From Ceratothoa steindachneri (taxonomy: Eukaryota > Arthropoda > Malacostraca > Isopoda > Cymothoidae): DNA of 64,000 nucleotides. The notes beneath the pieces are model-generated. The model worked only from the letters and a program-made list of their open reading frames with translations, was not told the DNA's origin and did not search any database. The stretch is from the NCBI GenBank assembly GCA_963969495.1, contig OZ018329.1, positions 66,099,243-66,163,242 on the forward strand. Reading direction: 5' to 3'. This document shows, piece after piece, positions 44,531-55,280 of this stretch. A program made the position numbers and the translations under genes. Every line of letters starts with the position of its first letter. Within the stretch, counting starts at the first letter, position 1.

Positions 44531-45484
44531 TACATGAATAAGACGAAATTAGGTTCCGAATACTAATTAGATCACCTGGATTATTAAATGGTTATAATGG
44601 GAGATATAGGGAAGTGAGTGATTTAGTTTCTTTGAACCTCGAAAGTAAAGCAGGGCAAACTTGGGGGACGTCTTGGTGACCTTATTACTCACGGGGGGTA
44701 GCTACAAACCAGCAGCGGGGGATGCGTTACTTTCTCGAACTTTTGTTTTGTGAGATGCGGGCCTCTTAACCTCAAGAGGTCATCGGTCGAACTTCAAAAG
44801 GGCGGGGGGTAAGATGACATCTCCACACTCGGCTTGAGCGAGCTAACGGGCCTCTTGTCCTTAAGAGGTCATCAGAATAACTTCGGAGGACGGCTTCTCC
44901 ACCCTCGATCCGAAGACGATTGAGAAAGGCTGACGTTGCTTCACGAGACTCTTCTTCATGATCCGAAGATACGGGTGTGATGTCCAGCTCTTCCCTTGCT
45001 TGTGACCGTGACTCACACTTCTCAGAAGAGCGCTTCGTTGAATTGAACTCCTTTCGGGGAAGTGTCGTCTAACCAAATATGTCTGTAATCACGGAGAGGG
45101 TGCATATATACCCGGAGTTCTCTAAAACATGGAGAGAGAGAGAGATGCCTTCTCGAACCCTCGTTATCGGTCGTGACAAAACCGAGCGTCTCCTTGCGGG
45201 AAGTGTCAACGACATGGATCAGCGGGCCAGACGGACGATGAGCGGCTGGAGCCGTATAAGCTGTTCTTGGCAAACCTACAAAATAATCTCCTGACCCTAG
45301 AGGGGTGGGGAGGGAGGTCGCCTCAATTTCAGTGTCATGCCTCATGTCAATTTTGCCGAGACCTGGCGGCAAGTCCAAAAAGGGTGAAGTCGGTGGGGTG
45401 GGACTTGTAACGGCTCACCTTCTCTCCTGAAGTAATAACTTAGGAGGTGGGCAAATATATTTTATTCTAAAGGATAGCTCTACA
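44280..45484 (-). repeat. Gypsy-C 5' LTR
   Basis: Starts TGTCGAGGTATGGCC and ends ATAGCTCTACA on the plus strand. It contains a (TA)26 expansion at 44,476-44,527 that the 3' LTR and the solo LTR at 60,075 lack. The PBS side (44,225-44,279) has a short TA tract next to the LTR, then the complement of GCGTCAGTATTTGGGTCC. Confidence 0.85.
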
Positions 45485-45680
45485 AAGTGACTTTTCGTGT
45501 AAGTATAAAAATGCTGCAGCTTCAGCTCATACTTCACTACACTCAAACCGTGCTCACATATCACTACTACATCAGGGTCTTCCTTAGCCAACACATTTCA
45601 AAAATGGTTTTTCTTATCCTTTAATCTATTGATGTTCATTTCGACTATCTTCAGTTTATTAACTCTTTTATACATAATTC
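45485..45680 (-). pseudogene. LINE D ORF2: endonuclease, N-terminal part
   Basis: Reads LAKEDPDVVVICEHGLSVVK and YELKLQHFYTYTKSH up to the Gypsy-C boundary. The domain continues at 38,731 on the same strand. VICEHG fits the Glu-containing block of EEP endonucleases. Confidence 0.65.
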
Positions 45681-45699
45681 TTCACTTAGTCAAACTCTA

Positions 45700-47090
45700 A
45701 ACTTCGTCCTTTGTCCGTTCCTTAACTTCATAAAATTCTCTTCTCCTCAGAAAGTAACATCTTTCCCCTGTTACTTCTAGGTTACTAATCAGTAGAGATA
45801 TTTGGACTACATCCATTGGATAGTCTGATTGGTGAGTCCATTTAAATCAACTATCTATTAACCCTTCTATAATATATAGCATATTCCGATCTTTGGCATA
45901 TTAGTTTCCTATAGTGGTGTAAATGTGTACGTCTGCCTCTTCACAGATAATAATTCCGTACTCACCCTCTCACTCTCGGTTTCTACTTTCTTTGCTACTA
46001 GTTGCTTCATAGAATCTCTTAAGTCCCCTCTCTTACTATTCTTTACTTCACTTGTCTCTACTTCGAGTTTGAGCCCTTCCTCTTTTTCTGCTTTTTCTTC
46101 CTCTTATTGTTTTTCCTCTTCTCCTGTTTCTTATTCTCCTCAACCACTATACTTTCCTTTTCATTCTCAGGCTCCTCCTCGACCTCGTACTTCCGGACAA
46201 TTTTTATTTTACGTTTATCCTTGATGGAGGGTTCTCCGCAAACCACAGCATTCTCTATACCGTTTTTTCCAGTAAGGTGTTGTGTTACTTCGAGAAACAC
46301 CCCGGATTCAATATATTAGCCATATGAGCATACATTACCATAGCCATAATCTCCATAGACTGTTTCTCAATCCTGAGGTATGGCAGATGACTCACTGACC
46401 GTGCTGGGGATGCCCCTAGGCCTGAGATTACCTGTCGTCCCTCTTTTGTTGCTCCTGCGTACGACAAATTCTCTCTCCTTTTCATTTCTGTCCTTACCAT
46501 CTATTGCTTCTTTAATATAATTTGTCTCTTTGCAGGGAAACTTATGATCATTGCTCCGTCAGGGTCTTGACAGTTTGGACATTTATTTACCTTACTCCTG
46601 CATTCTTTTTACCTATGACCCACTTGATTGCATTCAGAGCATTTCTTTTCAGACTTGCAATCCTGTCATTCATGATCCTTGATTTCCAGGCAGTTTGAGC
46701 ATATCAGAACCTGTACAAATTCTTTTGTATCTATCTGCGAGGGAGTGATCCGCAGATTAAATGCTAGTAGGCCTTTTTGTTTTGCGTTTCTAACGGTCTC
46801 TCATCATCGAACGTAATCTTGAATAGGTTGTTGAATCTGCCTAACTTCACCACTTCGAACACCTTAGACCACAATTGCTTATCCTTCAATTCAGGTTTGA
46901 GCTCCTCCGCTGTATTAGACCCTATTTTTTGATCAATTTATCTACAGGTAACTGCTCTTTGACCCAGGATCTCAGGTGGGATCACTCGCTCCAGGTCAAT
47001 ATTTCCCAGAACCTTTCTCGCTTCTTCCTCTGTTAGTCTTTCTCTATCCTCCTCTTGATAGCACATTGCCACGTGCGATCTATAAAATGC
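45700..47090 (-). pseudogene. LINE D ORF1 (Gag-like), broken
   Basis: N-terminus: RLTEEEARKVLGNIDLERVI then KLGRFNNLFKITFDDERPLE. Cysteine-rich zinc knuckles follow (EWQDCKSEKKCSECNQVGHR, CRSKVNKCPNCQD). The family module reads MEIMAMVMYAHMANILNPGC (46,320-46,380), continuing in another frame LTGKNGIENAVV. A long K/E/R-rich basic tail (46,060-46,200) precedes a degraded end. Stops and frameshifts throughout. The same two-part plan as LINE A, B and G. Confidence 0.7.
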
Positions 47091-47169
47091 TACAATATAT
47101 GTAGTTTTTTGATTTAATCATCATCGTTAAAGTTATTTTTAAGTGAAAATTAATGTTAGCCGGTTTTTC

Positions 47170-48170
47170 AACTTAAACATAAGCGACACGTGTCAAATGC
47201 CGAGCGGATGGAAAGTACATTGACATCGTACTAAGGGACGTGCAAAAGGCCTTCGATAAGCTTTGACTGAGGGGCTTTCAACATAAGATCTTGAACATTC
47301 TGCTAGACCATATCCTACAACGAATCATCTGCTACTTCTTTATGGAACGGCGCGCCCGGATTATGATAGATGGTCACCAAGGAGCGGAGTTCCTCCTTGA
47401 GGCCAGAGTCACACAGGGAACTTGTCTGAGCCCTCTCCTTTATCTAATATACACAATAGATTTACCAACTCCGGTAAAAGAGGACTCATCATAACTCCAG
47501 TTTGCGGATGATACAACCCAGGTGATCCCTGCTACATTCAGGAATCCAAGGTCTCCGGCTTTCTAGACTGCAAACAAAATTCAGAACGTAAATGAATACG
47601 GAACAAAGTGAAAGATCCGCACGAATAGCCGAAAATTCAAGCTCCTCGCACTCGGCCGCAGAAAAAAAAGTGAATGTAATAATAGGGCAGCTAATATTCC
47701 CCTATTACTGACAAGGGAGTGTTCCGGGGTTCCACATCGGATATAACCACCACTTCATAATGCGAGAAAGTCTGGCGAAGTTAGAACTCAACAAACTTCA
47801 TATATTTAGAAATCTGAGCTCTAACAACATCAGAAAAATATATCTCATTAATATTCAAGCAATGCTCATATACCCCGCCGTGGTGACCCAAACCAGAACA
47901 AGGCAATTCTCTATAAAAACAAACGCAAAAGGAGAGATCCAATACCCCTAAGAGAACTTCACCGGAGAGTCTCCTTGACACCAATTAATCTGGCGACCCA
48001 AAGTCTGGCCAAAAGAACATGGGAGAGGATCCTGAATGAAACGGCCCTCGAACTAGTTGAGAGTCTAAACATTCCATAGAACAAAAGAGAGAAAGTTGCC
48101 AGAACAAGTCAATTTCTGAGCTCGAGGCCATTCTCCGATGAACAGTTGGCACCGTTGTTCACGTAGAGAT
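47170..48170 (+). pseudogene. LINE E: 5'-truncated RT
   Basis: Starts inside RT. Motif A: YIDIVLRDVQKAFDKL (47,224-47,265). Then GFQHKILNILLDHILQ, motif B RVTQGTCLSPLLYLIYTIDL (47,404-47,463) and motif C LQFADDTTQV (47,495-47,524) with both catalytic Asp intact. The C-terminal part reads LAKLELNKLHIFRNLSSNNI and IYLINIQAMLIYPAV, then after a frameshift LATQSLAKRTWERILNETAL and SSRPFSDEQLAPLFT to a stop near 48,166. It lies head-to-head with LINE D and is 5'-truncated, as usual for target-primed insertions. Confidence 0.8.
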
Positions 48171-48789
48171 CACACTGCACAAAAAACTACACATACTGTA
48201 TATTAACAAATACATTCACAAACATGAATGAATGTGTTTAAATGAAAGTGATATAATTGTATATAAGTGTATATATGTCAATATAACAAGTAGTTAAGAA
48301 AAGAAAAAAGACAAAAAACAAACAAAACTAAAACAAGGATAGTACTAAGGAGATAAATATATAAAATTATAAAAAAACAATAAAATAAAAAAGGCAGAGA
48401 AGAAAGATACTATAAACACCTAATAATAAAAATAAAATAGAAAATAAATAAATAAAATAAAATTAATATAAATATATATAATAATTAAAAAAATTATTTC
48501 ATAGTTAAGGAAAATAAGGTTGCAAAAAAGAATTTAAGTAAAGCTTGAATACGTTATAACACAAACTCAGGTTCACACAACAATACAAGTTACAGGATTT
48601 AAGGTCATAGACAACGAAAATATAATATAAGAATAATTAAAAGCGTTGCCCTCACTAATAAGGCAAACTCTAAACACTCTCTTCACCCACAATCTATCAT
48701 CTTATCTTCCACACCATTTTTTTTCTTAACTAATATTTATCAATTCAATTTAATCATGGATAAGACAAATTTTTAGGGAAAGCGTTACG
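48171..48789. other. A-rich 3' tail of LINE E
   Basis: A/T-rich simple sequence (many AATAAAATA and AAAGAAAA runs), no gene. Confidence 0.5.
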
Positions 48790-51260
48790 TTTGCTGATTC
48801 TTCAGACATATAACTATGAGGTGCTGATGGTGGCTAGCCACTCGAGAGAGAGGTAAGATGAAGTAGCCATTGCCATCAGAAAAGGGATCAAGTTTAAGGA
48901 GATACAGGACTTGGAAGAGTTCTAACTATCAATTAAGATCTACATGACATATGATAACCTGGTAGTTGCAGTCGGAAACCAACCTTCCAGACGTCCTTAC
49001 CTTCCGATCATTAATTTCCAGTCCCTTTTCAGGAGAGGAGCGTCAACAATTGATCAGGGATTTAAACGCCGGCTTCATTACAGCATTCAAGGTCCTGGTC
49101 ACTTGGTGAGCCTATTAATTGACAGAGACATAGTACAGAGAAAAGGACCCAACTTTGCCACTTTCCACACCGGATATAGGGTTAACGAATCGGAATTTCT
49201 CTCTGAATCAAGTAACCTTTCCGAACCCTTTTGCTCCATAAGACCATATTATTATGATCACTTCCCCGATCCAAGTACAAATACTTAAGCGTAGGTGCTT
49301 GGCGAGAACCAACTGGGAGACATACCGTGAAACTTTGCAACATGTGCAGATTGACCAGTTAGACGGGACTTCACTGGAATAAATTCACGAACAACTAGAC
49401 CATCTTACGTCAAAGATGTTAGAAGATGACCACTTAGCTGTCCCTTGGACGGAGCACAAAATATTACCGGCTCTAAGGTGGGAATTTGACATTCAAAAGA
49501 AGATTGAACAGCTGGAAGCAACTATCTATTTTATAAACATAAATGGGATCACGGCGCATCGTTATAGGAACTACGAGATTTGAGGAACGAGATAAAGCAT
49601 CTCATAATGGAAAAGTTAAGAGAGCAGTGGAACGAAGTGATAGCTAATATTGATGCAGAAGGGGCCCCTAGAAAATCTTCGAGGCAACTAAAAAGATTGC
49701 GGGGCACTTCCCCCAAAGTTGATGAAGTGGCATTCATTGAAGACCAGGACATCGAACGTGAATTCAAGAGATATTGGAGCAATCGTTTCTGTATAAGCGA
49801 TGAGAAGAACGAACCCTTTGATGAAAGGTACGAGGAGCAAATTCTTCTAAGACTTCAAGAGCTGGGGGCTGACCTCACACCGCATCACTTCGTGCACAGG
49901 ATATGTCTCCTGGCAGAAGAAGGAAGACTATTCTCCAATATAGAATACAAGGCAGCCTTGAGGAGCTTTAAGCAAAAGGCGTTAGGGATATTTGGAATCA
50001 AAAAATGCATTTGGTAAATGCTCCTCGTAGCATCAACGAAGCCATACTTAAACTATTTAATGCCTGCCTCAATGTCAGCTTTTTTCCGGACCAGTTTAAA
50101 ATAGCCCGTATGATATTCATACTAAAGCCTGGCAAGCCGAAGAAAGAAATTAATACCTACAGACATCTCTCTGGTGGAATTCATGGGTAAATTAATTATT
50201 GGAAAAGCTTCTCAATAACAAACTGAGAACTTTCCTAGAAACTAAAAATCTATATAATAAACAATAGCACGGCTTTCGGAAGAAACTTGGTGCCAAAATA
50301 ACTCTGGCATTAATCATCGAAAGAAGAGCTATCGAAAAGGCCAGAAAAGCCAATTTTGATGTCGTTCTGGGAGATATTGCCTCTGTCTTTGACAAGGTTT
50401 GGCTACCAGTGCTAAGGTAAACTTAACAAGAATAATTTACGACTACCTAGAAGATCAAGAGGCAGTCGTAAGAGTAAACGGCATCGAGGGGAACAATTAA
50501 AACTGGAGGCAAGTGTGCTACAAGGCATTTTACTCAGCTCTCCATTATATGCAGTGTATACCAGCGACCTGCCTTACCTGATAGAATACCTCACCCAGTA
50601 CGTCCAGTTGGCAGATGACGTTACATAGGTCATCAGCAGCAGATATAAAAACCCTGTTGATGTTGCAAACAGGACAAGCAAGAAAATCGAAAACATCAAT
50701 AACTTCGAAAAAAAGAACAAAATTAAGACCAATTTTCATAAGTTCAAGATGATACCTGTAGGACGTTGGAAAAGAGCAGACTTGCTGGTGCAGGACGAAT
50801 TTTACGATTACTCCAGAGAAAGCCGGTTACTTAGACTGAAATTAACCTGAACGGGGACATTGCCCAACACAAAGAAAGGATCGTTGCTGCCACGAGAACA
50901 CTACGGGCTCTGTACCGTTTCAAACAACATTCATCACGCAACAAGATGAAACTCTACATGGTGTTAGTATTGCTGATCCTCTTTTACCCCGCCATCCCCC
51001 TCCATAACCTGAGCAAAACCGCTGTAAGAAATCATAAGTTGTTCAAGATAGGGCAAAATGGTTCATTGCCAGCGTCACTCTGTGGAACCACATGGCAACA
51101 GAGCTCTTACATGAAGCAACTGATATCGAACCTATCAACACTACCCTTTATAGACCATCCAAAATATTATGCCAGAAGATATATCAAGACATGCCTGAAG
51201 ATGTGTTGCATGGAATTCAACTACCAGTTGAAGACTTACCGGATTTGAGATTTAAACATG
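48790..51260 (+). pseudogene. LINE F: ORF2 endonuclease and RT, broken
   Basis: Endonuclease pieces: IAIRKGIKFKEIQDLEEF, then DLNAGFITAFK (about 49,058-49,090, the GDLNA block) and NFATFHTGYRVN. An intact 145-codon pre-RT frame (49,580-50,017) has LREQWNEVIANIDAEGAP, EFKRYWSNRF. RT: KLFNACLNVSFFPDQFKIAR, FILKPGKPKKEINTYR, motif A VVLGDIASVFDKVW (about 50,355-50,400), motif B VLQGILLSSPLYAVYTSDL, motif C YVQLADDVT (50,599-50,625; LADD instead of FADD). The C-terminus reads LFYPAIPLHNLSKTAV and ends DLPDLRFKHAF at about 51,265. Several frameshifts. Confidence 0.8.
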
Positions 51261-51779
51261 CATTCTAAAGCAGTCAACTTCAAACCTTACAAGAGACTTA
51301 CCCTATTTATTGAGGAAAATCACAAAAGAATAAATGACATAAAAAACAAAACCTAAAAACAAGTTAAGAAAAAATATACAAAGTGGACAAACTTGTTAGG
51401 AAGAAAAAAAATAATTAAAAGATCCGAAGAGGACAAAGATTTTAGAAGAGTAAATAAATAAACAAAAATATAAGATCTGAAGTGGACAAATTAATGTTAA
51501 GAAAGAAAAACTTATAAAAATGAATAAATATATAATTAATAAATTAAGAAATATATACAACGTTTTACGTATAACAACCGGACTTAAAGTGAAAAATGAA
51601 ACAAAATAAAGAACGGAAGTGCAACAAAAAGTCTATCATTACCTACAAGAACCTCATCATCAAGGTCAAAGGTTTAAATGCTGACTCATTAAATTGAGTA
51701 ACAGAAGGATATTAAAAACTTAAAACAATTGAAGAACTACTGAGGTAGCCTGGCAACCTGGCCCAGGTATCCTTCTACA
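51261..51779. other. A-rich 3' tail of LINE F
   Basis: AT-rich with AAATAAATAAAC-type runs. It contains a diverged duplication of GTGGACAAACTTGTTAGGAAG (51,380) and GTGGACAAATTAATGTTAAG (51,480). No gene. Confidence 0.5.
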
Positions 51780-52339
51780 ATAATACTATTTCCTCTACCT
51801 ATTCTCTACACAGTATCTTTTGCGATCGTTGATGGAGAGATAGAAATATTTTCAGTTCATTTCCTGAAAACTAGTCCAGCCTCCCACCGAATAAAGACCG
51901 TTGAATTCAGCTCTAAAATTCCTTTTACACTTTGAGGCTGCGTCGATCACCAATTTACCCAGCCTACTAAACAAGAAGAGAGCTTTCTTTTTGGAATTGT
52001 AGCCTTGTGAATACAAGGCATTCACTGGAGAGGCAACTAGGCAGGTGCCAACCGAGTCAAGCAAAACATTTGTTTGCCCCAAGAGTGGTGGCAAAGTTCG
52101 CTAACAAATCACCCCTTGGTAATTGCACCCATCTCTAAGAGGTTTATCTCAATTACCCCAACCAACTTATCCCTCATAACTGGTGACCCTCTTACGTCGA
52201 TAAGAAGAGTGATCAAACAAGAATGGATCAACAAAGCGGGCAACAAGCTACTAATTTACCACACTAAGAATTGGAGCTTACCAATTCGATTATTATAAAA
52301 CCTCATGTCTTAAATAAATCCGTTTTAACGGGATGATTT

Positions 52340-52884
52340 AAAATAGTGGAAGCACAATTCCACATTCCAAGCATAATTCGGGAGAACACAAAATTTTACC
52401 ATATCCTTTCTGCTTTACCTCCAGAGACTGTCGATCATCTTCCTGCTGCGGTTCTTTCATTGCAGAACTATTTTCTTTTACGAACAGAAGTCATTGGACA
52501 TTTTGAGAGGACGAAGCCTGAACTCTTTGAAAAATTATATCATCTTCTCAGCTTACCGGATGACCATCAGTTAATCTCGAAGAGCTACGAAAGACAGCAT
52601 TGTAAGTTGGAGTGGGTGAGGACCTTCTAAGACACAAGGTTATCCTATCCTTACCTCCGAAAATCGCGCCCATCATCGCCACGCAGAAGGACTTGACTTT
52701 CGCCCAATTAGGGAAACTGGCAGACGAGCTAATGCCATTTTACAGGGAACTTTGTCTTAGTGTAAAAAATAGGGAAACAAATGAAAGTGGTGTCACATCT
52801 TGTCCCGATATAAGTGCTCTCAGTGTAAATGATAGGTGTAATAATCCAATAAACAATTGCAATATACAAATAGAGCGCGTTTAG
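52340..52884 (+). pseudogene. Gypsy-E Gag remnant
   Basis: Two overlapping frames. First (52,346-52,630): EAQFHIPSIIRENTKFYHIL, LPPETVDHLPAAVLSL and ELFEKLYHLLSLPDDH, the typical CsRn1-type Gag capsid start. Second (52,612-52,884): HKVILSLPPKIAPIIATQKD, LTFAQLGKLADELMPF, the capsid C-terminus. A single frameshift near 52,600 separates them. No zinc knuckle remains intact, though CRCQT-like text follows at 53,190. Confidence 0.75.
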
Positions 52885-53199
52885 TGCCCATCGGCGCATA
52901 CCCAGATGGTAATCGATCAAATTTTGTGCCGTACCAAAATAATGGTGATAATACCTAATGTGTACCATTATGGTTACAACCGTTCCGTAATAACCAAAAG
53001 CCTGTTGTGTGCCGTTTGCATTTATATTTTCTGTCGAATGCTAAATTCTGTAAACCGTGGTGCAGATGGCCAAAGCGAGGTAAAAACGTACAGATGCAAA
53101 AATCATCCAGACCATCGGCCCCAGCTTCCTTGGAAAACTAGAACGGCAGGGCACAGTAAATGCGACAACCGGCCTGCCAAATTTACTTAATGTCGCTGC

Positions 53200-54165
53200 C
53201 AAACTTAATAAGAAAAAAAGTGAATTTTTAATAGGTACAGGTGCGGGCGTATCTATAATTCCGTTTTAATATTGTGCAATTATATGAGATTAGTAATTTG
53301 AGTTTAAACATCGCTACTGCTGATGGAGGAAAAATAAAAGTACAAGGTGAAGTGCAATTAGATAGTTATCCCTAGTCTGCGTCGTTCGTTAAGGTGGATC
53401 TTGGTAGTTGCGGATACTACGTTGCCATTATTAGGAGCCGATTTTCTTGCTCATTTGATCTTTTAGTGGATTGTGCTCGTAGTATTCCTCTTTGATAACC
53501 AGACTAGGCTCATATCCAAAGTTAAGCAGTCCAGTGCACCCGTGATATCATTAAAATTAATGACCTCTCCCATCTCGCAACCAATTGCAGGGTAGTGTTA
53601 CGAAAATATGAATCTATATAGAACCCAAAGAAGTTTGTAGATGTTAGTTCTCCTCCACTTAACTCCGTTATAAATACTATTGAGACTGGTAGCGATCTAC
53701 CACACGCCACTTTCAATGGAGAAATTACAAATTGCCAATGCAACGTTCGAGGCTCCTTTGAAAGAAGGTGCGGTGCGTCCATCAAACTCACCCATTCATA
53801 TGGTGCAAAATAAAACCCCAGGCAAATATAGAGTTGTGGGTGATTTTCGATCTCTGAACGCCATAGCAAAACCCGAGCGTTATCTCCCTAATAATTTAGA
53901 GCATGGTTGACCATCTTCCCGCCTAGATTTAGTTCGCGCATACCACCAGATTCTGATCAGTTAAGCAGACATTGAAAAAACTGTTGTCTCAACGCCATTT
54001 AGGCACTGGGAATTTTCCAGATTACTTTTCGGTCTTCAAAATGTAAGCTGCACGTTTTACCGCGATATGGATAATTTATTTCGTAGCCTGGAATTTGTTT
54101 TTATCTATATCGGAGACATTTTAATTTTCTAAGATAATACACATAACATATTGAGCGTCTGGATC
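53200..54165 (+). pseudogene. Gypsy-E protease and partial RT
   Basis: Protease: SEFLIGTGAGVSIIPF (the catalytic DTG is GTG) and DTTLPLLGADFLAHL. RT: AVRPSNSPIHMVQNKTPGKY, RVVGDFRSLNAIAKPERYLP, RLDLVRAYHQILIS, HWEFSRLLFGLQNVSCTFYR and the palm YIGDILIF in place of YxDD (54,100-54,130). Stops are scattered. Text ends abruptly near 54,165. Confidence 0.8.
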
Positions 54166-55280
54166 AATATGCATTGCCATGCTCAATATTTACCGAGTTA
54201 CAAGTTACTAATGACCTTAAAGCAATTTGCTTGGAAAGGTTAAAGAAATTCAAGCTAAGGAGTTTAATAAGGTTACTTTTTCTTGTTTGTTGTGATTTAA
54301 TAAGTTGGTTAACTGGACGGTTCGAAAGAATAGTCCCTTTAATTCTACCATTTCTTCATCTCGTAATGTATTATTTTGATTAAATTGCTTTAGTTTAGTT
54401 TCTACTGATTTTCCTTGCTTGCGTTTTTATTGAAATTTATATGACATCATCCCAGAGAAATAAATATTAACTAATACCCCCTAAAGTAATAATTCCAATT
54501 TTATTCGAATGACTTAAACATTCATTGTGATTCTAGAAGAAAAAGCAGGAATAAAGTAAAATCACCACTTTACCTATTGAGCACTAAAATTATATATTCC
54601 TATAATTTTAAAGTGCGCCATTAAGTAATCGAATGTTCATTTACTCCACTAAAGCATCCGTATTAACCTAGTCACATTCTTTAAAATTACTCGATAACAA
54701 AGGTTCTCCGTAGAAATAAACATCAGATTCCTTAATAAGGTATCGAAAACTAATCAGGAAAGAAATAGGGATTATTGAATAAAAGATTATAACATATAAT
54801 TTATGACAGTAGAATAGATGTAATATATGATATTAAATTTATGTTCATACGTTCTGTAGTATACTCATAGTGCAAGAAGCTCAGAGGAGTAGGAGATTGA
54901 AGAAATATGAAGGGGAGAGACTACTGGGTGGAAGAAAGAAGTAACTTTGTAACTTCATTGCAAACAATACTGGAAGTTACCGCTACTCGGTTACAATGAT
55001 AGTACTAAATAAAGAAAAAAAAAATGCGTATTTTTTATTAAGTAAATGAATATATAAGAAAAAGCTTAAATAGGTTAAGACATAACTTGTCTCTAACGAC
55101 GTCCACTGATTGACCTCCAGCTCTTCCAAATCATCCCTTGTCTTTACCATCGTCCATGTCCTTGGTATGCTGGCTTTTACTCTGTAATGATTAATTATAA
55201 TTAGAAATTAATAATTACATGCATATTATTATATTCATTCATTTATATGCCTGTATTTATATTAAAACATTAATGATTCT
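54166..55280. other. AT-rich stretch, nothing identified
   Basis: No supported gene. The segment 54,850-55,020 ends in an A-rich run (AAATAAAGAAAAAAAAA) and could be a short retroposed piece, but I see no promoter boxes. Confidence 0.4.

Larger units (their letters stand above)
38732..45484 (-). mobile_element. Gypsy-C: Gmr1-like LTR retrotransposon
   Basis: LTRs 38,732-39,796 and 44,280-45,484 start TGTCGA and end in CA. TSD GAGTG (38,727-38,731) / AAGTG (45,485-45,489), 4/5. Transcription is on the minus strand. Order read 5'-3': Gag coiled coil (43,600-43,860), Gag core remnants, protease (42,540-42,680), integrase zinc domain and core start (41,880-42,260), pre-RT linker (41,700-41,836), RT thumb (41,580-41,690), an LTR-like interruption, then RNase H (40,060-40,520), 260 bp, LTR. 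Integrase before RT is the notable trait. All frames are broken. Confidence 0.85.
36180..47110 (-). mobile_element. LINE C/D: non-LTR retrotransposon split by Gypsy-C
   Basis: One minus-strand Jockey/I-like LINE: ORF1 at 45,700-47,090, and ORF2 endonuclease 45,485-45,680 continuing at 38,080-38,731, then RT 36,277-37,804. The break lies inside the endonuclease at the Gypsy-C TSD (GAGTG/AAGTG). On the minus strand the frame before the break ends FYTYTKSH and after it starts EIRFDGIIVAVKKG, contiguous endonuclease text. Earlier than Gypsy-C, and full of stops. Confidence 0.8.
51780..54165 (+). mobile_element. Gypsy-E: CsRn1-like LTR retrotransposon, 3'-truncated
   Basis: 5' LTR (about 51,780-52,178), PBS TGGTGACCC (52,181-52,189; the tRNA-Trp type known from the CsRn1 group), Gag, zinc/protease remnants and the first half of RT. 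Everything beyond the RT palm is missing, and there is no 3' LTR. The solo LTR at 35,705-36,100 belongs to the same family. Confidence 0.8.
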
